Assembly (NCBI RefSeq): GCF_009733865.1 | Contig: NZ_WOFB01000016.1 | Coordinates: 99,376-163,375, forward strand | DNA: 64,000 nt | Origin: Oceanobacillus salinisoli | GTDB lineage: Bacteria > Bacillota > Bacilli > Bacillales > Amphibacillaceae | Reading direction: 5' to 3' | Shown here: positions 8,554-20,862 of the stretch, one piece after another | Layout: each line of letters opens with the position of its first letter | Numbering within the stretch: the first letter of the stretch is position 1 | Notes under the pieces: generated by a model | Databases searched by the model: none | What the model was told of the DNA's origin: nothing | Seen by the model: only the letters and a program-made list of their open reading frames with translations | Position numbers and translations under genes: made by a program

Positions 8554-9009
8554 TTGATTTATCGAAGTAAACGCAAACGTTTTGACTTTGAAAATCATCA
8601 CAGTTATAAATGCGACTTCAATTCTTGTATGTCGAAATGCAAATGCCATCATAACAAGCATACATGTGACTGTAATCACGAATACTGTAAGGAGGAATGT
8701 AAATACAAACCTAAATGTAAGTGTGACTTTTGCAAGGAACATGATCAAAAATCATGCAAAGAGGTCCTTACTGAACTCATTGCATCTGCCGTTAAAATTG
8801 AAAATTCTCTTGCAGAAGCTATCAGCGCCGAGTCTCGAGTTTTGAAGGAAGGCGATTTTACTGCAGAAGAATTAGTAGTACTAACAAACAATTTGGAAAA
8901 TCTGTTAAAACACGCTATCAAAAAAGAAATCGTTTTGGAACTTTTAATTGAGGATGCTACCAAAGCTTGCAAACCATTAAAAAAACACAAACATTCATGC
9001 TTAGAATAA
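8554..9009 (+). CDS. Cys/His-rich protein with helical repeat domain, possibly spore coat
   Basis: 151 aa, start TTG preceded by AAGGAGTG. Residues 1-72 are basic and rich in Cys and His (KCDFNSCMSKCKCHHNKHTC and more), suited to metal binding or disulfide cross-linking. Residues 73-140 form a helical domain (LIASAVKIENSLAEAISAE, then AIKKEIVLELLIEDA) related to the protein at 7665. It ends KKHKHSCLE. I believe this helical module recurs in small spore-surface proteins of Bacilli and Clostridia, but the function is unknown. Confidence 0.75.
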   Translation: MIYRSKRKRFDFENHHSYKCDFNSCMSKCKCHHNKHTCDCNHEYCKEECKYKPKCKCDFCKEHDQKSCKEVLTELIASAVKIENSLAEAISAESRVLKEGDFTAEELVVLTNNLENLLKHAIKKEIVLELLIEDATKACKPLKKHKHSCLE

Positions 9010-9290
9010 CAATATAGTTATATAATTTACAAAGTTATATTCTATCGTTTTTATAAACAACTTTAATTGAGAGAATCAAAATCCTTACTCACGTAAGAAT
9101 GCACTGGAACAACTATTTTTTGAATGACTTATTGTCACTACACACATTACCGGTAAAATTATATTATCTTAGTATTACCAATATTAACAGTTATATCGTT
9201 TTGAAGTTGCTATAACAGAAAAGTGTGATATGAATTTATGTTGGTTGTTATTTATCAAGACCTAAATTAAAAAAAGATTGATAAATTAAA

Positions 9291-9331
9291 AGCATAACAT
9301 ATTTTATATGACTAATATGTTATGCCTTTTC
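9291..9331 (+). terminator. Terminator between the Cys-rich gene and the gal operon
   Basis: A perfect 12-bp stem, GCATAACATATT (9292-9303) and AATATGTTATGC (9314-9325), is followed by CTTTTCTTATT. It is about 280 bp after the Cys-rich gene. Confidence 0.7.
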
Positions 9332-9401
9332 TTATTCAACTAACGCTGTAACCGCTAGATTGCTGAATAAGAGGAACCTTACATGCATAGTACTCTATTA
9401 T

Positions 9402-9420
9402 CCGGGAAGTGACAGGCACC
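9402..9420 (+). repeat. Dispersed repeat CCGGGAAGTGACAGGCACC, copy 1
   Basis: One of six copies in this window. The others are at 23269, 24180, 34260 (-), 37180 (-) and 56221. All are in gaps between genes. Confidence 0.85.
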
Positions 9421-9450
9421 AATAGTAAGGCTAATTTTCACACTACACCA

Positions 9451-9479
9451 TTGCACTTTTTTATAAAAAATAGTAAACT
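9451..9479 (+). promoter_or_regulatory. Promoter of the gal operon
   Basis: TTGCAC (9451-9456) and TAAACT (9474-9479) are 17 bp apart. The inferred start falls inside the ROK operator that follows. Confidence 0.55.
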
Positions 9480-9483
9480 TAAC

Positions 9484-9504
9484 TTAATTAATTAAATTAA
9501 TTAA
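9484..9504. promoter_or_regulatory. Probable ROK-repressor operator of galKETM
   Basis: Perfect inverted repeat TTAATTAATT-A-AATTAATTAA directly after the -10 box. The same AT-rich palindrome occurs at the ABC/lacZ promoter (22509-22531) and, less perfectly, before the ROK gene (15679-15701). Confidence 0.65.
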
Positions 9505-9547
9505 TATAAATTTCCATAATAACCATAAATTTAGGAGGATACCACAT

Positions 9548-10732
9548 TTGAAGACATCTTTTTTACAGCAATCATTTAAAAATATATTTAATACTACCCT
9601 CATCCCCTATGTTTTCTTCGCCCCTGGCCGAGTCAATTTAATCGGGGAACATACAGACTATAATGGAGGTCATGTCTTCCCTGCCTCGATATCATTTGGG
9701 ACGTATGCACTTGGAGCTAAACGAGAAGATCATAAATTACGCTTTTACTCTATGAATTTTCCTGATAAAGGAATCATTGAATGTGATATTACTAATTTAA
9801 ATTATGATAAATCCCATGATTGGGCCAATTACCCAAAAGGAATGTTTTTATTTTTGATGGAGATGGGATATGACATTACCCATGGGGCCGATATTTTGTT
9901 TTACGGAAACATTCCTAATGGAGCCGGCCTCTCTTCCTCTGCATCCATTGAACTCGTTACGGGCGTACTATTTGAAGGACTTTTTAAAAAAGATATTGAC
10001 CGTATCGAAATGGTTAAGCTTGGCCAAAAAGTGGAGAATGAATACATTGGTGTCAACAGCGGTATTATGGATCAATTTGCCATTGGGATGGGGAAAAAGG
10101 AACATGCAATTCTATTAAACTGTAACACTTTAGAATACAGCTATGCACCAATAAATTTAAATAATCACGTTATTATGATTATAAATTCCAATAAACAGCG
10201 GATCCTTGCTAGCTCCAAATATAATGAGCGGCGCTCTGAATGTGAGAATGCTTTAAAAGACCTGCAGACCAAACTTCCGATTCAAAGTTTAGGTGAGTTA
10301 AGAAAGGAGGATTTTGAGAGTAATAAGCATCTCATAACCAATCAAATAAACCAAAAACGTGCAAAACATGTTGTTTATGAGAATGCTCGCACCATAGAAG
10401 CACATAATCAATTGAAGCTGGGTAAACTAGAAAACTTCGGGGCACTTATGAATGAATCTCATATTTCACTCCGAGATGACTATGAAGTTACTGGATTTGA
10501 ACTAGACACGATTGTGGAAGCATCCTGGGAACAAGATGGGGTATTAGGTGCTCGAATGACCGGTGCTGGATTTGGAGGTTGTGCTATTGCCATTGTGGAG
10601 GATGGAAAAGCGGAAATGTTTAAGGAAAATGTAAACGCAATCTATAAAGAAAAGGTTGGTTACGATGCTACATTTTATATTGCTACCATTGGTGATGGGG
10701 CAATTCAATTAACAGAAGAGGTGGTTAAATGA
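9548..10732 (+). CDS. galK: Galactokinase
   Basis: Phosphorylates alpha-D-galactose at C1 with ATP, the first committed Leloir step. 394 aa with the GHMP-kinase motifs: galactose signature [15 protein letters not shown] near residue 28, ATP-binding [16 protein letters not shown] near 121, and [14 protein letters not shown] near 338. The start is TTG with TAGGAGGA 8 nt upstream; no better in-frame ATG precedes the signature. It is first of four genes, and its TGA overlaps the galE ATG by four bases. Confidence 0.96.
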   Translation: MKTSFLQQSFKNIFNTTLIPYVFFAPGRVNLIGEHTDYNGGHVFPASISFGTYALGAKREDHKLRFYSMNFPDKGIIECDITNLNYDKSHDWANYPKGMFLFLMEMGYDITHGADILFYGNIPNGAGLSSSASIELVTGVLFEGLFKKDIDRIEMVKLGQKVENEYIGVNSGIMDQFAIGMGKKEHAILLNCNTLEYSYAPINLNNHVIMIINSNKQRILASSKYNERRSECENALKDLQTKLPIQSLGELRKEDFESNKHLITNQINQKRAKHVVYENARTIEAHNQLKLGKLENFGALMNESHISLRDDYEVTGFELDTIVEASWEQDGVLGARMTGAGFGGCAIAIVEDGKAEMFKENVNAIYKEKVGYDATFYIATIGDGAIQLTEEVVK

Positions 10733-11724
10733 GTGTATTAGTTTTAGGTGGAGCTGGGTACATCGGCTCCCATGCCGTTTATCAATTAGTGGAACAAGGT
10801 GAAAAGGTAGTAATCATAGACAACTTGGAGACTGGCCATAAAGAAGCTATACATCCAAAAGTAACCTTCTATGAAGGAGATATTCGTAAGCTAGACTTTC
10901 TTCGTACCGTTTTTGAAAAAGAATCAATCGATGCGGTTATGCACTTTGCAGCTAATTCCTTAGTGGGAGAATCCATGGAAAGACCACTAAAGTATTTTGA
11001 TAATAATGTATACGGAACACAGGTTCTACTAGAAGCAATGGTAGAAGCCGGAGTAAAGCATATCATTTTTTCTTCAACTGCAGCAACATATGGGGAGCCA
11101 AAATCGGTACCAATAACAGAAACAATGCCCACTAATCCAACAAGTACGTATGGAGAAACTAAATTAATCATGGAAAAAATGATGAAATGGACAGAAAAAG
11201 CACATGGCATCAAATTTGTCTCTCTAAGATACTTCAATGTTGCTGGAGCCAAGGATACTTCAGAAATCGGTGAGGATCATCGCCCAGAAACCCATCTTGT
11301 TCCAATTATTTTACAGACAGCATTAGGTCAACGTTCTCATATTACCATTTTTGGAGATGACTATGACACAAACGATGGCACCTGTATTCGGGACTATGTC
11401 CATGTAGATGACTTAGCCCATGCTCATTTATTAGCACTAGATTATTTAAGAAAAGGCGGAGACAGTAATATTTTCAACCTTGGAAGTAATGAAGGATTTT
11501 CGGTGAAAGAAATGATTGAAACCGCTCGAGAAGTTACCGGAAAAGAAATTCCTGTGCAAATAGGAAAACGACGACCTGGTGATCCCAGTATATTAATCGC
11601 AAGCTCTGAAAAGGCCAAGAACGTACTCGGTTGGAATCCAACAAGGACTTCTGTTATGCAAATTATTCAAGATGCATGGAACTGGCATTCTTCACATCCC
11701 CAAGGATATGGAAAGGAAGGTTAA
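10729..11724 (+). CDS. galE: UDP-glucose 4-epimerase
   Basis: NAD-dependent SDR enzyme interconverting UDP-galactose and UDP-glucose. 331 aa; N-terminal Rossmann motif GGAGYIGSH, catalytic Ser/Thr region [11 protein letters not shown], and the YGETK Tyr-x-x-x-Lys pair. ATGA overlap with galK couples their translation; galT follows after 3 bp. The order galK-galE-galT-galM is a complete Leloir operon. Confidence 0.96.
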   Translation: MSVLVLGGAGYIGSHAVYQLVEQGEKVVIIDNLETGHKEAIHPKVTFYEGDIRKLDFLRTVFEKESIDAVMHFAANSLVGESMERPLKYFDNNVYGTQVLLEAMVEAGVKHIIFSSTAATYGEPKSVPITETMPTNPTSTYGETKLIMEKMMKWTEKAHGIKFVSLRYFNVAGAKDTSEIGEDHRPETHLVPIILQTALGQRSHITIFGDDYDTNDGTCIRDYVHVDDLAHAHLLALDYLRKGGDSNIFNLGSNEGFSVKEMIETAREVTGKEIPVQIGKRRPGDPSILIASSEKAKNVLGWNPTRTSVMQIIQDAWNWHSSHPQGYGKEG

Positions 11725-11727
11725 AGC

Positions 11728-13206
11728 ATGATTTATCAACATATTGCTGGTCTCATTCAACAAGCAATTGAAAGCGAGTTAATCGAAAAGGAAGACAGCA
11801 TTTACGTAAGAAATCAAGTCATTAATTTACTTCATTTAGATAGCTTTCCTAAAGAAGTGGAAACTTCAACAGTCGATACGATTCCAAATATCCTGGAAAA
11901 CATCATTACCTACGCAGTCGAACATAACATCATTCAGGATATTTTCGATGAAAAGGAAATTTTAACAGCAAATATTATGAATTGCTTCATAGACAGACCG
12001 TCTGTTATCAATCAAAAATTTAACGAAAAATACAAGCAATCACCGGTAGAAGCCACAGATTATTTCTATGACTTAAGTAAAAGTAGTAATTATATTCAAA
12101 TGAATCGAATAGCAAAAAATATCTCTTTTAAAGTAAAATCTCCTTATGGCGATATGGACATCACGATTAACTTGTCTAAACCAGAAAAGGACCCAAAGCA
12201 AATTAAGCTAGAGCAGGCAATGAAACGGGATGTCAACTATCCAACATGCCTACTTTGTAAAGAAAATGAGGGATATGCTGGTAGAATCGGACATCCCGCA
12301 AGAGCAAACCACAGAATCATCAAGATTCCTCTTTTAGGAGAAAACTGGCATTTACAGTATTCCCCATATGTTTACTATAACGAACATAGCATTTTGCTTT
12401 CTGAAGAACATCGTGACATGAAAATAGATTGGGATACCTTTAAGAGACTACTAACGTTTACAGAGAAATTTCCTCATTATTTTATCGGTTCAAATTCTGA
12501 TTTACCAATTGTAGGAGGATCTATTTTAAGTCATGATCACTATCAAGCTGGAAGATATGAATTTACTATGACAAAAGCAGAAGATGCATTTGCGTTTGAA
12601 TTAAATAAATTCCCCGAAATTGATGCATCTATTTTAAAGTGGCCGATATCTGTAATTCGTTTAAAAGGGGACCAGATAGACCGTTTGGTAACAGCAGCAG
12701 ACTACATTCTAAATACATGGCGCCATTATTCCGATCCAAGCGCTCATATTCGAGCATTTACAGAAACGACACCACACAACACGATCACACCAATTGCTCG
12801 ATACCGGAACGGAAGGTTTGAACTGGACCTCGCCTTGAGAAACAACCGAACTTCTGATGAACATCCTCTAGGAATCTTCCATCCTCATGAAGATGTTCAC
12901 CATATTAAGAAGGAAAATATCGGATTAATTGAAGTGATGGGCTTAGCTGTATTGCCCGCTAGATTAAAAGATGAATTAACCGAAATACAGAAGTATTTAC
13001 TTGGTGAACCAAGTAATGTAGCTGATTATCATCATGAATGGGCTGAGCAATTATTATCTAAATATAGAAACATTACGGATACGATGCAGGCAGGAAAAAT
13101 AATACAAGATGAACTCGGTAGCAAATTTGTAAAAGTACTAGAAGATGCAGGGGTATTTAAAGAACGTGCAGCATTCGAACGATTTATTGCTACGTTGAAT
13201 AAGTAG
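11728..13206 (+). CDS. galT: UDP-glucose:hexose-1-phosphate uridylyltransferase, class II
   Basis: Transfers UMP between UDP-glucose and galactose 1-phosphate. At 492 aa it belongs to the long Firmicute GalT class, not the 350-aa enterobacterial class. Visible marks are the zinc-type CLLCKENEGYAGRIGHPARA region near residue 172, the GGSILSHDHYQAGRY histidine segment, and FHPHEDVHHIKKENIGLIEV near 390. The ATG at 11728 is preceded by GGAAGGTTAAAGC. It is followed closely by galM. Confidence 0.95.
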   Translation: MIYQHIAGLIQQAIESELIEKEDSIYVRNQVINLLHLDSFPKEVETSTVDTIPNILENIITYAVEHNIIQDIFDEKEILTANIMNCFIDRPSVINQKFNEKYKQSPVEATDYFYDLSKSSNYIQMNRIAKNISFKVKSPYGDMDITINLSKPEKDPKQIKLEQAMKRDVNYPTCLLCKENEGYAGRIGHPARANHRIIKIPLLGENWHLQYSPYVYYNEHSILLSEEHRDMKIDWDTFKRLLTFTEKFPHYFIGSNSDLPIVGGSILSHDHYQAGRYEFTMTKAEDAFAFELNKFPEIDASILKWPISVIRLKGDQIDRLVTAADYILNTWRHYSDPSAHIRAFTETTPHNTITPIARYRNGRFELDLALRNNRTSDEHPLGIFHPHEDVHHIKKENIGLIEVMGLAVLPARLKDELTEIQKYLLGEPSNVADYHHEWAEQLLSKYRNITDTMQAGKIIQDELGSKFVKVLEDAGVFKERAAFERFIATLNK

Positions 13207-13214
13207 GTGAACCA

Positions 13215-14252
13215 ATGCAGATAAGCGAAAAAACAATATTAGGAAAATGGAAAGAGTATACCCTAAAAAATGATATGGGCATGTCTGTTAGCATCCTAAA
13301 CTATGGTGGTATTATTACCAAAATGATGGTTCCTGATAGGAATGGAAAAAAGGAAAATATCGTTCTTGCTTATAGAGATTATCAGGGTTACGAATTAAAT
13401 CCTCATTATTTTGGAGCATTAATTGGAAGAGTAGCTGGAAGAATTAAGGGAGCAACTTTTACATTAAATAATGAATACTATTCATTAGAAAAAAATGACG
13501 GAGAAAATCATCAACATGGTGGTTCAGACGGATTCCACCAAATAATCTGGGAAACTGAAACTTTTCAACAGAAAAATACAGTCGGTTTAATTCTTAAGTA
13601 TAAAAGTAAAGATGGGGAAGCCGGTTATCCAGGTAATTTGGATGTTGTGGTCACCTATACCCTAACCAATGATAATCAATTGCGTCTTCATTATACTGCT
13701 AATAGTGATAAAACGACTCCTATCGCATTAACAAATCACTCTTATTTTAATTTGAGTGGCAATTTAAAGGAAACAGTTAAGAATCATGAGGTTATGATAG
13801 ATAGTAGTCAATTTGCAGAGCTAGATAAACATTTAATTCCAACAGGAAGATTAATGAAGGTGGAAGGAACTTCTTTTGATTTTCGTACAATTCGAAAGCT
13901 TGGTACCGGTTTTAAAGGAGATTTCGAACAAAATAAAATAGCTGGAAATGGTTATGATCATTATTTTATTTTTGATCATACAAAGGAATATAACGTTGTT
14001 TTAAAAGATCCTACTAGTGGACGCGTTCTAGCTGTAAAAACAAATCAACCTGGAATGGTGATGTATACTTCCAATTCATTAGATGAAGGGCAGGAGTTAA
14101 CTGATATATCCTCCAGCAAATATCTTGGCATCTGTTTGGAAACGCAAGAATCGCCTGCATCTTTAGAGCAAAAAGGATTTCCAACTGTCATTTTACAAGC
14201 CGGAGAGATTTATAAGAGAGAAACCATTTTTTCATTTAAAATAGAACATTAA
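13215..14252 (+). CDS. galM: Aldose 1-epimerase (galactose mutarotase)
   Basis: Converts beta- to alpha-galactose so that GalK can use it. 345 aa with the GalM marks ALIGRVAGRI, the catalytic-His HQHGGSDGFH segment, TNHSYFNLSG, and a C-terminal Glu in LGICLETQESPASL. Last gene of the gal operon, 8 bp after galT and followed by a strong terminator. Confidence 0.95.
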   Translation: MQISEKTILGKWKEYTLKNDMGMSVSILNYGGIITKMMVPDRNGKKENIVLAYRDYQGYELNPHYFGALIGRVAGRIKGATFTLNNEYYSLEKNDGENHQHGGSDGFHQIIWETETFQQKNTVGLILKYKSKDGEAGYPGNLDVVVTYTLTNDNQLRLHYTANSDKTTPIALTNHSYFNLSGNLKETVKNHEVMIDSSQFAELDKHLIPTGRLMKVEGTSFDFRTIRKLGTGFKGDFEQNKIAGNGYDHYFIFDHTKEYNVVLKDPTSGRVLAVKTNQPGMVMYTSNSLDEGQELTDISSSKYLGICLETQESPASLEQKGFPTVILQAGEIYKRETIFSFKIEH

Positions 14253-14256
14253 ATTC

Positions 14257-14290
14257 AAAAAGAACTGTGCAAAACCACAGTTCTTTTCTA
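14257..14290 (+). terminator. Terminator of the gal operon
   Basis: AGAACTGTG (14261-14269) pairs with CACAGTTCT (14276-14284) around a six-base loop and runs into TTTTCTAT. Confidence 0.85.
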
Positions 14291-14320
14291 TATAGTCGAT
14301 AAATTAAATTTTAAGTGCAT

Positions 14321-14470
14321 GTTCAAAAAGGAGGATAAAAAGGACCGAGAAGTTCGAGGCGGCGTAGCTTTGAGCACCGGAGTGTACATAAAAGGTACAT
14401 GAGGAGCGGAAAAGCAAGCCAACGAAGAAATTCGAAGTGTCATTTTTACCGGACTTTTTGAAAATCCTCT
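14321..14470. repeat. 150-bp palindrome-ended intergenic element
   Basis: Between galM and the convergent ROK gene is a GC-richer block with inverted ends (TTCAAAAAG at 14322-14330, CTTTTTGAA at 14454-14462; GAGGAT and ATCCTC next to them) and no ORF. It touches the ROK stop codon. Base composition differs from the neighbours. It looks like a small non-autonomous mobile or REP-like element; I recall similar blocks in other Bacillaceae but cannot check. Confidence 0.55.
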
Positions 14471-15655
14471 TTAACTAACCGGATCAAATAATTCTACTAA
14501 TAGCAGCGACACAGCTCCTAATAATGTAGCATCATCCCCTAATTTTGTTACCATTACGGCTGTTTCTTTTGATTTAGAGGTTAACGCTCGATCTTGAATC
14601 GTTTCAAGGATAGTAGGCATCAAAAATTTCTCGCTTTTCATGACCCCTCCACCCAAAACAATTTTACTAGGATTAATCAGGTGGATTAAATTGGTTAATC
14701 CAATACCAATAATATTCCCTGTTTCCCCTAAAATTTGAACACAAGCTGCCTCCCCTTGCAACGCCCGTTCATAAATCTCTTTAGCTGTTATTTCTTCTAC
14801 ATCGTTATACTGTTCTTTCATCCTTTTTACAATGGCATCACCGTTTACGAATGTCTGCAAGCACCCCCGGTTACCACACATACAAACATCTCCATGCAAA
14901 TCGATTGTCATGTGACCTAGTTCACCTGCCATGTCATGTGATCCATGATACAGTTTTCCATTTATAACAACCCCAGCACCAACACCATGGCCAATATTAA
15001 CAGCAACCATGCTATCTACGTCCCCGTGCCCACCAAACCAAGACTCTCCCAAAGCCATCGCTCGTGCATCGTTTTCAACCTTAATAGTCAGGTCAAACTC
15101 TTTACTTAGTTCATCTTTAATAGGAATATCTCTAAGATTTAAGTTTGGGGCAATAAGTGATCTTCCACTCTCCACGTCAACTACACCATGCATTGCTATC
15201 CCTATACCGATAATCTTTTCAAGCTCTATTTTAGATAATTGCAAAATTGCATAAATATTTTCCTTTAACAGGCTTAAAAACCGCTCATTTGACAACTGAC
15301 CTTTTAACGAGCTAGACGTTCTCTGATAGATTTCCCCTGTTAAATCAGTTAGTACACATTCCACCATTTCAGGACCCGCATCCACTCCAATGACATAGAA
15401 TGCATCACTATTGATATGTAACATCGTTGGTTTTCTACCACCACTAGATTCACCGAGTTTACTTTCCTTCACAAGCCCCTCATCTACCAACTCTTTTACA
15501 ATGCTACTCACAGTGGGAGGTGTAAGACCTGTCTCTTTTGCAATCTGCGCTCTGGATATAGGCTCTGAAGTACGAATTTTATTTAAAATAATTTTTTTAT
15601 TTACTGTTTTCATTAATTGAAATGTACCGCGTTGCAAGGAAATCCCCCCATTCAT
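14471..15655 (-). CDS. ROK-family transcriptional repressor (XylR-like)
   Basis: 394 aa. Winged HTH at about residues 30-65 (ISRAQIAKETGLTPPTVSSI), then a ROK sugar-kinase fold with the zinc-binding GH...CMCGNRGCLQTF signature near 245-262. Such proteins bind DNA until a sugar is bound. It sits between the gal operon and lacZ with the same palindrome at all three promoters, so it probably senses galactose or lactose. The ATG at 15655 has a poor ribosome binding site; a TTG at 15637 (MQRGTFQLMK) after GGGGGGA is an equally good start. Confidence 0.88.
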   Translation of the reverse strand: MNGGISLQRGTFQLMKTVNKKIILNKIRTSEPISRAQIAKETGLTPPTVSSIVKELVDEGLVKESKLGESSGGRKPTMLHINSDAFYVIGVDAGPEMVECVLTDLTGEIYQRTSSSLKGQLSNERFLSLLKENIYAILQLSKIELEKIIGIGIAMHGVVDVESGRSLIAPNLNLRDIPIKDELSKEFDLTIKVENDARAMALGESWFGGHGDVDSMVAVNIGHGVGAGVVINGKLYHGSHDMAGELGHMTIDLHGDVCMCGNRGCLQTFVNGDAIVKRMKEQYNDVEEITAKEIYERALQGEAACVQILGETGNIIGIGLTNLIHLINPSKIVLGGGVMKSEKFLMPTILETIQDRALTSKSKETAVMVTKLGDDATLLGAVSLLLVELFDPVS

Positions 15656-15678
15656 TCCTAATCTAAATTATTATGCTA

Positions 15679-15701
15679 AAGTTAGTTAACTTAATTAATG
15701 A
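15679..15701. promoter_or_regulatory. Probable autoregulatory ROK operator
   Basis: AAGTTAGTTAA-C-TTAATTAATGA aligns with the perfect palindrome at 22509-22531 with mismatches mostly in the right arm. It lies 24 bp before the ROK start. Confidence 0.5.
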
Positions 15702-15800
15702 TTTGAAAGTTATTTAAAAGCTTAGCATGGGCATCTGAGTACTTTTACATGAAGAAAGATTATTGGAAGGCCGACATTTTGGTGAAGTTCGTTTAGAATT

Positions 15801-15837
15801 GGATAAAGGACAAACCTTTTACAGCTCCCCTTTATCC
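15801..15837 (-). terminator. Hairpin after lacZ
   Basis: GGATAAAGG (15801-15809) pairs with CCTTTATCC (15829-15837). No clear T-run follows on the minus strand, so its strength as terminator is doubtful. Confidence 0.4.
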
Positions 15838-15859
15838 ATTGTTATTCACATATTATACA

Positions 15860-19039
<3,180 letters not shown>

Positions 19040-19091
19040 TCATGTTGCACCTAGTATAAATAAGATTGAGAACATGTATTTCTTCATATTA

Positions 19092-19919
19092 TTATCCCTT
19101 TACCGAACCAGTCATTCCTTCTACAAAATACCTCTGTAAGAAAAAGAAGATTAATGCTGTTGGTATTGTCCCTATAACGATTGCAGTATAAATAACTCCA
19201 TAGTCTGGAGAATAACCGGAACCTAAATTTGAAATTAATAATGGAATCGTTTTAATATCAGGCGATTGTAAAACAACCAACGGCCACAAATAGTTATTCC
19301 AATTATTCATAAATGAAATAATTCCAGCCGCTGCAAACGTATTTTTCATAGCAGGCATGTAAATGCGGAAAAAAATACCAATTTCACTTAATCCGTCCAT
19401 TCTTGCTGCTTCAATTAATTCTCTAGAAAACATTTTTGTATTTTGTCTAAATAAAAAGATAAAAAATGCTGTCGTTACATAAGGCAAAATAACTGCATAT
19501 AACGTATCAATTCCAATTGCCGGAAATACTTGAGAAATTCCACCGAATAGCCTAAACAATGGAACCATTAATGCTGCAAATGGAATCATTAAGGATAGTA
19601 ATAAGATATTAAAAACAATATCCTTTCCTTTACTTCTGTATATTTCGAACCCATAACCTGCAAGAGAAGAAATGATCAAACATAATACTGTAGCTACCAC
19701 CGCAATAAAGAAAGAATTAAATAATGCAGAACCAATATCATAATTCTCAAATAGTTTACTAATATTCTCAAAAAGGTGACCACCCGGTAATAACCGCCCT
19801 TGTGAAATATCGACTGATTTATTAGTCATACTTATTAACATCCAAAGAAACGGAAAGAGTGAAATAAATGCTACCATACTTAGCAATGTATAGATAAAAC
19901 CTGTCTTTAATTTATTCAA
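19092..19919 (-). CDS. Sugar ABC transporter permease, MalG type
   Basis: Membrane subunit of a CUT1-type sugar importer. 275 aa, six predicted helices, with the EAARMDGLSEIGIFFRIYMP coupling-loop motif that docks on the ATPase. It overlaps the upstream permease stop by four bases. Probable substrate is lactose or a galacto-oligosaccharide, from the neighbouring lacZ. Confidence 0.92.
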   Translation of the reverse strand: MNKLKTGFIYTLLSMVAFISLFPFLWMLISMTNKSVDISQGRLLPGGHLFENISKLFENYDIGSALFNSFFIAVVATVLCLIISSLAGYGFEIYRSKGKDIVFNILLLSLMIPFAALMVPLFRLFGGISQVFPAIGIDTLYAVILPYVTTAFFIFLFRQNTKMFSRELIEAARMDGLSEIGIFFRIYMPAMKNTFAAAGIISFMNNWNNYLWPLVVLQSPDIKTIPLLISNLGSGYSPDYGVIYTAIVIGTIPTALIFFFLQRYFVEGMTGSVKG

Positions 19920-20788
19920 TCTTTTTCACCACCTATCTTAAATTGGATAATAGAAAAGACAACTGTTAGAATTACGATAATAAACGAAACTGCTGCTGCA
20001 TAACCGAAATCCGGTGTATACTCAAAAGAAATATTATAAATATATTGTGATATTGTCAGTGTCTCATTCCCTGGACCACCACCAGTAATATTCATCGGTT
20101 CATCAAATAATTGAAGCGTTCCAATAGTGGAAGTGATTGCAGTAAATAGAATAATAGGTTTTAACATTGGTATTGTAATATAGAAGAATTGCTGTATAGA
20201 ATTAGCCCCATCAATTTTAGCCGCCTCATAAATAGATTTATCAACATTTTGTAGACCAGCTAAATAAAAAATCATATTATAACCTGTCCAACGCCAAGTA
20301 ATAGCAATAATAATAAGGACTTTTGCCCAAAACGGATCCATTAGCCATTCTATTGGTTCAGAAATAATAGATAGCTTTAATAAAAAGTCATTAACTATCC
20401 CTTCTGTTGAAAATAAGTATTTAAAAATTACAGAATAAGCGACAAGTGAAATGACACTTGGTAAGAAGATAGCCGTTCTAAAAAAGCCTCTAAATTTCAA
20501 ATTAGGATTATTCAGTAAAACTGAAAAGAACATAGCAAGTAAGATCATAAAAGGGACTTGGAATATTAGGTAAATAAAGGTATTTCTTAGAGCAATCATA
20601 GCTACTGGATCATTAAATAAGCGAACATAATTATCTAATCCTGTAAATTCTAAATTTGCTCCCATTCCTGATTTAAATGATAGAATAAGAGCTTGTAACA
20701 TAGGATAAAAGTAAAACATAGAAATTAAAAGTATGGATAAGGAGGCAAAAAACCAACCTATTATACTCCTATTCAATTTTAAGCCCAT
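19916..20788 (-). CDS. Sugar ABC transporter permease, MalF type
   Basis: Second membrane subunit of the CUT1 importer, with the coupling motif EAAKIDGANSIQQFFYITIP. The frame is open to 20848, but the extra 20 residues come from the stem-loop upstream. The ATG at 20788 (MGLKLNRSIIGW) has TGGAGTGG at the right distance, giving 290 aa. A 12-bp perfect hairpin separates it from the binding-protein gene, a layout that favours more binding protein than permease. Confidence 0.9.
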   Translation of the reverse strand: MGLKLNRSIIGWFFASLSILLISMFYFYPMLQALILSFKSGMGANLEFTGLDNYVRLFNDPVAMIALRNTFIYLIFQVPFMILLAMFFSVLLNNPNLKFRGFFRTAIFLPSVISLVAYSVIFKYLFSTEGIVNDFLLKLSIISEPIEWLMDPFWAKVLIIIAITWRWTGYNMIFYLAGLQNVDKSIYEAAKIDGANSIQQFFYITIPMLKPIILFTAITSTIGTLQLFDEPMNITGGGPGNETLTISQYIYNISFEYTPDFGYAAAVSFIIVILTVVFSIIQFKIGGEKD

Positions 20789-20817
20789 TTTAATCCACTC
20801 CAAACATGTAGTTAAAT

Positions 20818-20850
20818 GTTTGGGACCTCTCTTAGTTTGAGGTCCCAAAC
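20818..20850 (-). terminator. Intercistronic stem-loop between binding protein and permease
   Basis: GTTTGGGACCTC (20818-20829) and GAGGTCCCAAAC (20839-20850) form a perfect 12-bp stem with a 9-nt loop and no T-run. Such loops stabilise the upstream message or cut read-through. Confidence 0.75.
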
Positions 20851-20862
20851 CTATCGTATTTA

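Larger units (their letters stand above)
9010..9450. other. Gene-free gap before the gal operon
   Basis: AT-rich and without a supported ORF. It holds one perfect terminator hairpin (9291-9331) and one copy of the GTGACAGGCACC dispersed repeat (9402-9420). Confidence 0.6.
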
